From assembly GCA_022013685.1 (NCBI GenBank), contig JAKLPV010000007.1, forward strand, positions 17,356 through 81,355: a DNA stretch of 64,000 bases, in the 5' to 3' direction. The translations under genes and the position numbers were made by a program. A model generated the notes under the pieces. The model did no database searches and was not told the origin of the DNA. It saw nothing but the letters and a program-made list of their open reading frames with translations. Source of the DNA: Anaerolineae bacterium (lineage in GTDB: Bacteria > Chloroflexota > Anaerolineae > Anaerolineales > Villigracilaceae). The stretch's first letter is position 1. Each line of letters starts with the position of its first letter. Below are positions 36,068-44,403 of this stretch, piece after piece.

Positions 36068-37657
36068 ATGACCACACAAAAACTTCTCTCAGACCTGTTT
36101 GCTGAATTTCCTTTGGCTTATTCCGGCGATTTTGGCGGCGACCCACCTGTCGGCGGGGTGGTGATCGATTCGCGCAAAATTCGGCCGGGGGACCTGTTCA
36201 TCGCCATGCCGGGTGGCAGCGCGGATGGGCACAAGTTCATCCCGGCGGCCATCGCACAGGGCGCAGCGGCGATCGTCGGACAGGAGCAAATCGACGGGTT
36301 GGCTGTGCCCTACATCCGCGTGGAAAATGCCCGCCGGGCGGTGACTTATCTCGCGTCGGCCTTTCGCGATTATCCCGGCAAAAAGCTGACCGTGATCGGC
36401 GTGACCGGCACGGACGGCAAAACCACCACCAGCAACCTGCTTTATCACATCCTGATTGCCGCCGGGATCAAGGCCGGGATCATTTCGACGGTCAATGCGG
36501 TCATTGGCGGCGAGGAGCTGGATACCGGCTTTCATGTCACCACCCCAGACGCCCCGGACGTGCAGTTGTATCTCGCCAAAATGGTCGCCGCCGGGCTGAC
36601 GCATGTTGTGCTCGAGACGACCTCTCACGGCCTGTCCCAGTTCCGGGCGGACGCTTCACAGTATGACATTGCAGTTGTGACCAACATCACGCATGAACAC
36701 CTCGACGAGCATGGTTCGTATGAGAATTACCGCGCCGCTAAGGGCCGCCTGTTCGAACTGCTGGCTGAAACGCTTGAGAAAGTGCAGGGCAACCCGCGTT
36801 TGGCTGTTCTCAACCGCGATGATATTTCTTATCCATTCCTGGATGCGCTCGTCCAATCGAATGCCAGAACTCGGCAACCCGGCATAGAGCGGGTTTGCTA
36901 TGGCCTAAGCTCCGATGCCGATATTTATGCCGGGAACATACGTTACGAGCCTTCAGGGCTGGTTTTTGACATCTGTGGGCGTGATTTTGAAGTGCGCGCC
37001 GCCCGTTCGAACCTGGTCGGGGCTTATAACGTCTCGAACTGTCTGGCGGCTTTTTCGGCGGCGGTGGTGGGCCTGGGCATCGACCCGCAAGTTGCTGCCC
37101 GGGGAATTGCGGCCCTGCCTGGCATCCCTGGTCGCATGGAACGTATCGACCTGGGCCAAAACTTTAGCGCCATCGTCGATTTTGCCCACACCCCCAACGC
37201 TCTGAAAGTGACCCTCGAAACCGCCCGCCAGATGACCTCTGGCAGGGTGATTGCGGTTTTTGGCTCGGCGGGCCTGCGCGACCGCGAAAAACGGCGCATG
37301 ATGGCCGAAACCGCCGCCCAACTGGCAGACATCTCGGTGCTAACGGCGGAAGACCCGCGCACCGAATCCCTTGATGGGATTCTGGACGAGATGGCGACGG
37401 GCGCCAAAAGTCAGGGTGGGCGCGAGGGAAAGAGCTTTTACTGCGTCCCTGACCGCGGCGAAGCCATCCGCTTTGCCCTGCGACTGGCTCGCCCCGGCGA
37501 CTTGCTGGTTTCCTGCGGCAAAGGCCATGAGCAATCGATGTGCTTTGGTACAACCGAATACTTGTGGGATGACCGCACTGCTATGCGCGCCGCGCTGGCT
37601 GAATTTCTGGGGGTCGAAGGGCCGCAGATGCCCTATTTGCCAACCCAGGGAAAGTGA
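36068..37657 (+). CDS. murE: UDP-MurNAc-tripeptide synthetase (MurE-type Mur ligase)
   Basis: Cytoplasmic ATP-dependent ligase that adds the third residue (a diamino acid) to UDP-MurNAc-L-Ala-D-Glu. Domain 1 binds UDP (GVVIDSRKIRPGDLFIAMPG). The ATP loop is GVTGTDGKTTTSNLL, and VLETTSHGL and NITHEHLDEH are central-domain motifs. In the C-terminal domain the substrate motif is EDPR in place of the DNPR of DAP-adding enzymes, with GKGHE retained. 529 aa is near the usual 480-510. ATG 36068. The third-position residue (DAP, Lys or ornithine) is not certain. Confidence 0.9.
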   Translation: MTTQKLLSDLFAEFPLAYSGDFGGDPPVGGVVIDSRKIRPGDLFIAMPGGSADGHKFIPAAIAQGAAAIVGQEQIDGLAVPYIRVENARRAVTYLASAFRDYPGKKLTVIGVTGTDGKTTTSNLLYHILIAAGIKAGIISTVNAVIGGEELDTGFHVTTPDAPDVQLYLAKMVAAGLTHVVLETTSHGLSQFRADASQYDIAVVTNITHEHLDEHGSYENYRAAKGRLFELLAETLEKVQGNPRLAVLNRDDISYPFLDALVQSNARTRQPGIERVCYGLSSDADIYAGNIRYEPSGLVFDICGRDFEVRAARSNLVGAYNVSNCLAAFSAAVVGLGIDPQVAARGIAALPGIPGRMERIDLGQNFSAIVDFAHTPNALKVTLETARQMTSGRVIAVFGSAGLRDREKRRMMAETAAQLADISVLTAEDPRTESLDGILDEMATGAKSQGGREGKSFYCVPDRGEAIRFALRLARPGDLLVSCGKGHEQSMCFGTTEYLWDDRTAMRAALAEFLGVEGPQMPYLPTQGK

Positions 37658-37674
37658 TTTCCTTTGTATCGTCC

Positions 37675-37708
37675 AAAAAGCCTTGCAGTTTTCGCTGCAA
37701 GGCTTTTT
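37675..37708. terminator. Bidirectional terminator
   Basis: AAAAAGCCTTGCAG / CTGCAAGGCTTTTT perfect stem with a TTTTCG loop, between murE (+) and the PPOX gene (-). Confidence 0.92.
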
Positions 37709-37713
37709 GCATC

Positions 37714-38205
37714 TTATTCGATTGTAAATCGCGTTGGGTCATCCATGAAATTTGTCCAGGTCAGCACTTTTTTGGGCGTAAACACGAACAACCCGCCCTC
37801 GTTCCACTGATCGGGCTGCGGGCTGTAGCCGAACGGGGTGTACTTGGCGCAGTAAGCGCCAGCGATTTTGGTGGCCAGTTCTTCGGATGGCTTTCCCGCT
37901 TCTTTGGCTGTCCCGTCTATGATCAGAGCCTGGTCGCCGCTTTCGAGGTGCAGGGCCACGCGCGGATTTTGGGCAATATTCCGGGCATGCCGGGTTTCAG
38001 GGCTGCCATCGTAGTAGATTTTGTCATCTACGTAGACCGCCCAACGCGGGACAACATGCGGCCGTCCATCGGAGTGGACCGAGCACAGCCAGTAGTTTTT
38101 GGCTTCGGCCAGGCGTTGTTCGACCATTTCCCACGGAACGGTTTTGGTCGGGTTTTCAACATATCCGGGCGGGAATTGTGGACGTGAGATTTTGGGAGTT
38201 GACAT
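37714..38205 (-). CDS. PPOX-class flavin/F420-binding protein
   Basis: 163-aa pyridoxamine-phosphate-oxidase-like split-barrel protein. YWLCSVHSDGRPHVVPRWAVYVDDKIYY is the family beta-hairpin with the phosphate/flavin site, and SPETRHARNIAQNPRVALHLESGD follows as usual. Members bind FMN or F420 and reduce varied small molecules, or bind heme. ATG 38205 with GGAGGAGAAAGT upstream. Substrate and cofactor are not determinable. Confidence 0.8.
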   Translation of the reverse strand: MSTPKISRPQFPPGYVENPTKTVPWEMVEQRLAEAKNYWLCSVHSDGRPHVVPRWAVYVDDKIYYDGSPETRHARNIAQNPRVALHLESGDQALIIDGTAKEAGKPSEELATKIAGAYCAKYTPFGYSPQPDQWNEGGLFVFTPKKVLTWTNFMDDPTRFTIE

Positions 38206-38229
38206 ACTTTCTCCTCCGAATTTTTTAGC

Positions 38230-39717
38230 TTAATTGGTAAGCTGTAAAAGCAATGCTAAACTATCCAGAATATATAGACCTATAAGCACTATATTACTGA
38301 TAATGAAGATATAGAATATCCAAGGAAATCGCCGAGTTTGTTGGTATAAGATTTGGGCACCCGCCAAGTAGAAAAAGAGCATGGCCGGCCAAGCTGGGTA
38401 GATAAAAATGGCCTTGATAACCGTATAAATACGATATTGGAGAGCGTATAGGATTTGGAATCCGAGATAGCCGAGTGTTAGTGCAAAAAATAACCCGGCT
38501 CCATTGAAAGCATTCAGGTTGAGGCGAAAGGCAGAGAATAATGATGGTGGGGTAGGTTGTAAATCTCTTTTGTTGTCTGGCTGAGGCTTAAAGAGCAAGA
38601 ACTTAAATAAAATTAAAAATTCACTGCTTAGCCCGATTATAAATGCCAGGCTAGGGAGTAGGGCAAACAAATAAATTAATCGGCCAAGTTGTTGAATGAT
38701 TGTGGATGTTGTTATCCAGGATTGCGGCCACTGATTGTATTGGATGAAATGTGTTCGTCCGTACAGGACTGCCCAGAAAGATGTGCGGTGGATGGGATAA
38801 TTTTTGTTACTACGATTGATTTGGGGATCCCGAATGAGCTCGATAATTCGAAAAGTAAAGAATCCATCCTGAATTGACAGGATACCAGGTCGGTGTGTCT
38901 CGGTTTTTTCAAAGATATGTGGCAGGGGCTGTTTGGGAATGTTGATGGTCAGGGTGATCGGCGTTCCGAATGTTTGATAATTTACGATGTATTGACTAAG
39001 GGGGTTGAATATCACCAAGCAAGAAGTAGCCAGTAAAAACAAAAGACTTCGCCGGTAGAAAATTGCTGATTGATGGGAAAAAGCTTTGACTAAGAACGCA
39101 ATCAGGATGGCCGCTGCTGTGACGATGGCATTGGTTTTTGCTAGAATTGCCAACACTGTAAATAAAATTACCAAAATAAAATCAAGCTTATTTTGTCGCG
39201 ATGTTGCGAGTTTCGTTGTAGATGTAACCAGGCGAAAAGCATAATAAATAGCGATAAATGAAAAGCTGATGGCGAAAGTGTCGTTCGTGGCTTGTACATT
39301 AATCCCCACCAGTCCTGGATTAAGTGTAATCAGGCCAAAGGCCAACAACTTATTTATATGCTCAAACGGCAGAAGCTGGATAAGAAAATATGCATATCCC
39401 AGCATTACAATTCCCAGCAAACTGTTCAGAAGTTGGGCAATGATGATTTGGGTGTCAGGATTGTTGATTGAAAAAAAATGCAGAAAAACGGCCGTTGTAA
39501 AATAGTAAAGCTTGGGTTGAAAACATTCCCAACAATTATCGTCGGTTTGGATGGGTAGATCGTTATGGGTCAGAATCCATTGAACGACTTCCATATGTGG
39601 ATCATTGGCTTCGCGATTGACAAATGCCAGACTGATGCGTGAAATGACCCCTATTAGAAAAATTGCAATATAGATAGCTCTTTCCCATTGTTTGGCTGAG
39701 ATGTTAAGTGTTTTCAT
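38230..39717 (-). CDS. GT-C-fold membrane glycosyltransferase-like protein
   Basis: 495-aa polytopic membrane protein with about ten helices. An early outer loop with acidic residues (VNREANDPHMEVVQWIL) sits in the place of the catalytic Asp loop of GT-C enzymes such as ArnT/PMT, which use polyprenyl-phosphate sugars. Codon and base use are much more AT-rich than the neighbouring genes (runs such as KNYPIHRTSFWAVLYGR are AT-coded), which suggests acquisition by transfer. ATG 39717. No close family name can be given; a flippase or lipid-sugar transferase is the alternative. Confidence 0.65.
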   Translation of the reverse strand: MKTLNISAKQWERAIYIAIFLIGVISRISLAFVNREANDPHMEVVQWILTHNDLPIQTDDNCWECFQPKLYYFTTAVFLHFFSINNPDTQIIIAQLLNSLLGIVMLGYAYFLIQLLPFEHINKLLAFGLITLNPGLVGINVQATNDTFAISFSFIAIYYAFRLVTSTTKLATSRQNKLDFILVILFTVLAILAKTNAIVTAAAILIAFLVKAFSHQSAIFYRRSLLFLLATSCLVIFNPLSQYIVNYQTFGTPITLTINIPKQPLPHIFEKTETHRPGILSIQDGFFTFRIIELIRDPQINRSNKNYPIHRTSFWAVLYGRTHFIQYNQWPQSWITTSTIIQQLGRLIYLFALLPSLAFIIGLSSEFLILFKFLLFKPQPDNKRDLQPTPPSLFSAFRLNLNAFNGAGLFFALTLGYLGFQILYALQYRIYTVIKAIFIYPAWPAMLFFYLAGAQILYQQTRRFPWIFYIFIISNIVLIGLYILDSLALLLQLTN

Positions 39718-39736
39718 GTGAAGGTTCTTGGTGTGA

Positions 39737-40810
39737 TTATCCTGGCGAGAATTGCTCCAGGTTGAGCTTGCCTGAGACTCTAGTTTTTTCTAGACAGGCT
39801 TCAAGCGGACGAGATTGCATAAGTGAAGGTTCAGCGTAGCATTGTTGGAAACAGGAGTTGCAGGCTACTGGGGCCTCACCATAGCGCTGGCGGGCAGCTG
39901 CCCAGGCTTCTTTCCAGGAAGCAAAATCGAGCAGGTTGATCTCGCGTCCGCCCTGTTCGTTGCCCGCTTTGGCAATCGGTCGGCAGGGGTATTCCAACTC
40001 GCCACCGGGCAGGATGCGCGGGATCAGGGTTGGGTAGCAGTCGTAAGGTTCGAGAGTGGCAAGCGTTCTTAGATAGGCCAGGCTTCCCATGATGGGTGTA
40101 CCGTCCCGTTTGAGTTGGATCAGTTTTTGAATGAAAGCCTGGTAGGTGGGCGAAACTGTCAGCTCGTAGCGCGGCCAGTTGTTAACGGATTGGGGCGAGA
40201 AAGAGATCCAGATTTTGTTTTGGACACAGAAATCGATCAGGGCATCGAGAGCGGAAAACGGGCTATCCGGTTTTTCACTTTCCAGATTTTCAGGGGTGAT
40301 GACCGCGTTTAGAATTAACTTGAAATTGTGTTTTTTCTGCTCTTTTGCTGTATCACGCACGATCTCGAGAATCGATTCGGCGTAGGTTTTTGGCATATTT
40401 AGCGCTTCCCAGGCTGCCGGGTCAAGAGTATCGAGGCTGATGACCAGCCGGTCGAGCAAGGGTAAAATTTGCGGGTGGGAAGGCAGCAGAGTCCCGTTGC
40501 TGATGACGGTCAGGGAGCGGAAGCGGAGTTCCCGTTTGGCAAATCCCATTAAATCCAGTAAATGCGGGGCGAGCAGTGGCTCTCCGCCGGTCAGCCAGAG
40601 AGCATCTGTGCCGCCGCGGATAACGCGCAGGATGTGCTGGGTGTGCTCAAGCGGTTGGTGTGTGCTCTGGGCCGGGTTGCGGCGTGCGCCGAAATCTTCA
40701 CAGTAGGCGCAGTTTAAGTTGCATTGGGCTGTGACGTAGTAAATTGCCATGCGCGGGTCGAGATTGCGCTGGCCGGTGGCGATTCTGGCAAGGTTGCGAA
40801 AATAGGACAT
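39737..40810 (-). CDS. Radical SAM protein with C-terminal Cys-rich (SPASM-like) region
   Basis: 357-aa radical SAM enzyme with CNLNCAYC (C-x3-C-x2-C) for the 4Fe-4S/SAM cluster, LWLTGGEPLL and VISNGTLL. The C-terminal region has further cysteines (CYPTLIPRILPGGELEYPCRP; CNSCFQQCYAE), like auxiliary-cluster SPASM or Twitch domains of peptide- or cofactor-modifying enzymes. The track start 41041 is in a terC shadow; ATG 40810 is the first sensible start. It lies only 3 nt after the T-run of the terC terminator, so how it is expressed is unclear. No small precursor peptide gene was found beside it. Confidence 0.8.
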   Translation of the reverse strand: MSYFRNLARIATGQRNLDPRMAIYYVTAQCNLNCAYCEDFGARRNPAQSTHQPLEHTQHILRVIRGGTDALWLTGGEPLLAPHLLDLMGFAKRELRFRSLTVISNGTLLPSHPQILPLLDRLVISLDTLDPAAWEALNMPKTYAESILEIVRDTAKEQKKHNFKLILNAVITPENLESEKPDSPFSALDALIDFCVQNKIWISFSPQSVNNWPRYELTVSPTYQAFIQKLIQLKRDGTPIMGSLAYLRTLATLEPYDCYPTLIPRILPGGELEYPCRPIAKAGNEQGGREINLLDFASWKEAWAAARQRYGEAPVACNSCFQQCYAEPSLMQSRPLEACLEKTRVSGKLNLEQFSPG

Positions 40811-40813
40811 GTG

Positions 40814-40846
40814 AAAAAGCCCGGCAAGTTGTGCCGGGCGGGATTT
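40814..40846 (-). terminator. Terminator of terC (minus strand)
   Basis: Stem GCCCGGCA / TGCCGGGC around a 5-nt AGTTG loop, followed on the minus strand by CTTTTTC. It directly abuts the radical SAM ATG. Confidence 0.8.
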
Positions 40847-40853
40847 TTCCTGA

Positions 40854-41645
40854 TTATTTCTTTTTATTTGCGTTTCGGGCGGTGTGAGAGCGACCTGCGG
40901 GAGCCTGTGCATAGGCGCTGTGCAACTGGACGGGGTCGCTTTTGGCGCGCATGCGCAGGTTGAGCATTTCGACGAAGACCGAGAAGCCCATGGCGAAGTA
41001 GACGTAGCCTTTTTCGATGTGCTGGTGGAAGCCTTCTGCAATCAAGGCGGTGCCAATCAACAACAGGAAGGAGAGCGCCAGGATTTTGACAGTTGGGTGG
41101 CGGCTGACAAAGTCGCTGATCGGGCCGGAAGCAAAGAGCATGATAACGATGGCGATTATCACAGCCACAATCATAACGATGATCTCGTCAACCATGCCGA
41201 CAGCGGTGATGACTGAATCGAGCGAGAAGACAATATCGAGCAGGCCGATCTGAATGATGGTGGCGAGGAAGGTTGGGGCTATTTTGGCGCTGGCTTCGCC
41301 GTGTTTGCCTTCCAGCTTGTCGTGGATCTCGTGGGTGGCTTTGGCGATCAGGAATAAGCCGCCGCCGAGCAGGATCAAATCACGTCCTGATATGCCGATT
41401 TCGAAAATGGGCAGGGTAAAAAGTGGAGTTTCTAGTTTGATGATCCAACTCAGCGAGAGCAGGAGCAGGATACGGGTGATGAGCGCGACTCCCAGGCCTA
41501 GTTGGCGAGCCTTGGCGCGCTGGTTTTCTGGCAATTTTTCAGCCAGGATGGAGATAAAGATGATGTTGTCGATGCCGAGCACGATTTCGAGCACGGCCAG
41601 GGTAATGAGGGCAATACCGTTTTCAGGAGTAAAGAGAGTTTCCAC
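40854..41645 (-). CDS. TerC-family integral membrane metal protein
   Basis: Multi-helix inner-membrane protein of the TerC/Alx group, linked in known members to manganese export or metal stress. VLEIVLGIDNIIFISILAEKLP and LLDIVFSLDSVITAVGMVD carry the two conserved acidic GIDN and SLDS motifs; AEGFHQHIEKGYVYFAMGFSVFVE is the conserved last helix. 263 aa. Start is GTG 41645 with AAGGAAACCTGCCC before it. A short Lys/Arg/Gln-rich tail follows the last helix. Confidence 0.88.
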   Translation of the reverse strand: METLFTPENGIALITLAVLEIVLGIDNIIFISILAEKLPENQRAKARQLGLGVALITRILLLLSLSWIIKLETPLFTLPIFEIGISGRDLILLGGGLFLIAKATHEIHDKLEGKHGEASAKIAPTFLATIIQIGLLDIVFSLDSVITAVGMVDEIIVMIVAVIIAIVIMLFASGPISDFVSRHPTVKILALSFLLLIGTALIAEGFHQHIEKGYVYFAMGFSVFVEMLNLRMRAKSDPVQLHSAYAQAPAGRSHTARNANKKK

Positions 41646-41781
41646 GGGCAGGTTTCCTTATGGGAGATGAAAATAATGCAGTATTCTACATCTTTTTTGG
41701 GAAATTAAGGAGTCTGCTTCGTGTAGATTTGCAAAACAAAGTTGATGTTTCTCTTGCAGCAATATATTTCACGCCATGGTT

Positions 41782-42468
41782 TTATGGTTCCAGAGAAATG
41801 TACCATTTTGGCGTGGCTTCACTGAATATTGTCGTGTTGTTCTCATATGAAACGTAGGGCCAAACCACCAGCATGATTCCCGATTCATTCTTCCCAACCT
41901 GAATTGCGACCCAGCCTTCGGTTTCGCCGCCAGGCGAAAGGTTGGCTTCCAGTTCGGGGTCGGGAACTTCCACGTCAATGAATGAAACGCTTTTGTAGAT
42001 CTCATTGGCGCTGCCCACGCTGCGGAAAATCTTGCCGTATACGTAGGCTGTCTCTGCCGCGCCAACATATTTAACACCAAGATTTACAAGCATGTATTCC
42101 ATGTCCGAATCTTCATGCTGCCCATTGAAGGCCGAGACCTGTTTCAACATCGCCATGGCCTCGTCGCCGCGCAGAACTTCCAGCACTCGGATCTCCCAGT
42201 CAATCGTGACCAGCGTTTCCGCGCGTGAGATGGGGTTATTCGGGTTGCTGCCTGGCTCTTGAGCAGGCGCTGTCTGGGTTGGGGAAATTTCGGTTGCCGC
42301 TGCTGTTGGCGAATCCGAAGCCGGAACAGAGGTTGGTTCAGAAGGAAGCGGCTCAGAAATAGTCGGTTTGGGAGCAGGCGGTTGTGGCGCGGGAAGTCTA
42401 CACGCCATTACCAGTAATAATACAAGACCAAGCAAAAACACAACTGCGCGATTGGTGAGTGGTTTCAT
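41782..42468 (-). CDS. Lipoprotein with DUF4352-like domain
   Basis: 228-aa exported lipoprotein. ATG 42468 is preceded by AGGAGAATAGGC; the longer track ORF has no better start. Signal helix with lipobox VLLLVMAC, a Pro/Ser/Thr-rich linker (PAPQPPAPKPTISEPLPSEPTSVPAS...), then a beta domain where MEYMLVNLGVKYVG...AYVYGKIFRSVGS resembles the immunoglobulin-like DUF4352. Likely on the outer face of the cell membrane. Partner unknown. Confidence 0.8.
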   Translation of the reverse strand: MKPLTNRAVVFLLGLVLLLVMACRLPAPQPPAPKPTISEPLPSEPTSVPASDSPTAAATEISPTQTAPAQEPGSNPNNPISRAETLVTIDWEIRVLEVLRGDEAMAMLKQVSAFNGQHEDSDMEYMLVNLGVKYVGAAETAYVYGKIFRSVGSANEIYKSVSFIDVEVPDPELEANLSPGGETEGWVAIQVGKNESGIMLVVWPYVSYENNTTIFSEATPKWYISLEP

Positions 42469-42557
42469 GCCTATTCTCCTCATTAACTTATAAAATGGAT
42501 GTATTGGTTCGCAAATCACAAGCGGCCAAAGACAGTCGATATTTCAACAGATTACTA

Positions 42558-42565
42558 TAGCGTTT
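42558..42565. repeat. Left 8-bp target-site duplication
   Basis: TAGCGTTT, identical to 44169-44176 on the other side of the element. Confidence 0.85.
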
Positions 42566-44168
42566 GGTCTAGCCCCAATTGGTTCGGGATAACTACCCGG
42601 GAGAGGAAAACATGGTAGGATAGGCGCTTTGCGAACCCCAGTAGAAGGAAAAGCACCTTGAATATCAGAGAAATTGTCTTGCTCCTGTTGCTGGCTGCGC
42701 TTTTGCTGCGCGAACTATTGCAGTTTCGGCGGAAAAAGTGGTTTATCCAGTGGCTATCATCCATCTTGCCCAAGCCAAAGACGCTCGAATCCCCGAAAAT
42801 CCGGCAGATGAAGCCCAAGAGCGAAAAAGATTGCCCACTCTGTCAAAAAGAACGGGCAATCGAGATAGAACCACAGACCTGCCCACACTCCATGATCCCC
42901 TGGAGCGCGATGAAAAAGGGCAAAGGGGGGCGTCCGAAGCAAAGCCTCACCGATGGGCATGCCTGTCTGGATCCAGATTGTTACTACTTTGGGATCACTG
43001 ACCAGGCCATTCACGCCCTGGTGGCCAATGGGTCGCATGGGACGAGAGAAAAGATCGGGGATCTGACTTGCCAGGCGGGTTTTTCCCGTCGCCGCAATAC
43101 CCCGCTCTATCGGCTCAAAACTCCATCCGAAGTTGTGGAAAAAGTCATGCTGCTGGAAGCCCACGGCGTGGAGACTGCGGTGCTGCAAGAAGTCTATCGA
43201 GTTCGTGAGAGCACCATCCGCACCTGGCTAACCCGAGCTGGTGAGCATGGGCGCAAACTCCATGATCATTTCTTCCGCGATTTGCTCCTGGAGCATGTCC
43301 AGTTGGATGAGTTATGGGGAAAGGTGAAGCGCAGCGCTGCGGAAGTGTGGGTGTGGACGGCTACAGAAGCCAAAACCAAGATCATTCCAGTCATTCAGGT
43401 GGGCGAACGCAGCCAGGCGATGGCCTACTCTGTGCTGCATGAACTCAAATCCAGACTCGCAGATGGCTGTCTGCCCATTTTCAGTTCCGACGGCTTGAAA
43501 CACTATTTCTACGCCATCACGGCCCACTTCGGTTTCTGGCATCAGGCTGAAGGGGCAAAAAAGCCCATCTGGATGGTCTGGCCTTCATTATTGTATGGGC
43601 AGGTGATCAAACACCACCAGCGCCGAAAGCTAGTCAAGGTCGAACAGCGGGTACTCTGCGGGGAGAAAACCGATTTTGTTTCCCGCTTGAAGGCGCTCGG
43701 GCTGACGGGGCTCATCAACACATCCTTCGTCGAGCGCCTGAACCTGACCATTCGTGAAGGGGTTTCAAAGCTGGCTCGTCGCACCTGGGGCCTGGCTCAA
43801 TACACCCCTGAATTGGTTGAGCATCTGTTTTGGTGGCTGGCGGTGTATCATTTTGTCCGCTATCACGAGGAGTTGAGAGAGACCCTGTCTGCACCGCTGA
43901 TGAGAAAGGGCAGGCAAACTCCACGAAAATATCGCCAACGAACCCCGGCAATGGCCGCCGGGGTAATTAATCGTCGCTGGACGGTAAGAGAGTTGCTCAG
44001 TTACCCACTTTTGTAGGGAGTGGAGCGAGCAACAGGGGGCAAAACAATTGAAAAACGCCTGCCTGCCCGCGACTCCGGGGCGGTTCAGGCACGCCCAACG
44101 CGATTTTTTACAAAAAACGCGCCGAAATTGGTGCGTTTGAGTTATCCCGAACCAATTGTGGCTGTACC
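42566..44168 (+). mobile_element. IS1-like insertion sequence, complete (1603 bp)
   Basis: Bounded by 28-bp inverted repeats with 25 of 28 positions identical (left 42566-42593 starts GGTCTAGCC; right 44141-44168 starts, read inward, GGTACAGCC; both run into CAATTGGTTCGGGATAAC). It is flanked by the 8-bp duplication TAGCGTTT, which shows a clean transposition event. One transposase ORF inside. It sits between the divergent lipoprotein and padR genes. Confidence 0.88.
42658..44016 (+). CDS. IS1-family-like DDE transposase with N-terminal membrane-like helix
   Basis: 452-aa transposase. N-terminal 25 residues (NIREIVLLLLLAALLLRELLQ) form a hydrophobic helix, unusual for a transposase. Then comes a zinc-ribbon-like part (CPLCQKE...CPHSM; HACLDPDCYYFG), a helix-turn-helix (VYRVRESTIRTWLTRAG) and a DDE-type core with LDELWGKV, FSSDGLKHY and NTSFVERLNLTIREGVSKLARR, which match the layout of IS1 InsB (DEMWGY, TDGWPLY, QRIERHNLNLR). 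TTG 42658 follows AAGGAAAAGCACC. The frame is intact, so the element may be active. ISMhu11-type IS1 relative is my best guess. Confidence 0.82.
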   Translation: MNIREIVLLLLLAALLLRELLQFRRKKWFIQWLSSILPKPKTLESPKIRQMKPKSEKDCPLCQKERAIEIEPQTCPHSMIPWSAMKKGKGGRPKQSLTDGHACLDPDCYYFGITDQAIHALVANGSHGTREKIGDLTCQAGFSRRRNTPLYRLKTPSEVVEKVMLLEAHGVETAVLQEVYRVRESTIRTWLTRAGEHGRKLHDHFFRDLLLEHVQLDELWGKVKRSAAEVWVWTATEAKTKIIPVIQVGERSQAMAYSVLHELKSRLADGCLPIFSSDGLKHYFYAITAHFGFWHQAEGAKKPIWMVWPSLLYGQVIKHHQRRKLVKVEQRVLCGEKTDFVSRLKALGLTGLINTSFVERLNLTIREGVSKLARRTWGLAQYTPELVEHLFWWLAVYHFVRYHEELRETLSAPLMRKGRQTPRKYRQRTPAMAAGVINRRWTVRELLSYPLL

Positions 44169-44176
44169 TAGCGTTT
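44169..44176. repeat. Right 8-bp target-site duplication
   Basis: TAGCGTTT directly after the right inverted repeat. Confidence 0.85.
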
Positions 44177-44316
44177 CTTCTTTTCATATCCCCAATTTGG
44201 TGGGTTTGAAAAATTCCACTACGCTGGCGCCAATACTGTAACTGCGTCACCTGGTTTTGGCATTTTGCCGGCGCGGATTTTGGCTTATTCACACCATCAG
44301 GCTTTTACGGACAACC

Positions 44317-44374
44317 TTGACAATAAATATTAACTCGTTTATTATATTGAAATAATAAATACTAACTCGTATAT
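44317..44374 (+). promoter_or_regulatory. padR promoter with duplicated operator
   Basis: Consensus TTGACA, 17-bp spacer, TATTAT (44317-44345). Two direct copies of AATAAATAnTAACTCGTnTAT (44322-44342 and 44354-44374, 19 of 21 identical) start 32 bp apart, close to three helical turns. The first covers the spacer and -10, the second the start-site region. Likely PadR autorepression sites. The remaining gap from 44177 shows nothing else. Confidence 0.75.
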
Positions 44375-44403
44375 CAATTATTTTTTCAACCATCACACTA
44401 ACT

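Noticed and set aside
41646-41781. yybP-ykoY manganese riboswitch before terC
   Set aside because: TerC genes often have one, but I could not find its conserved loop sequences in this 136-nt leader.
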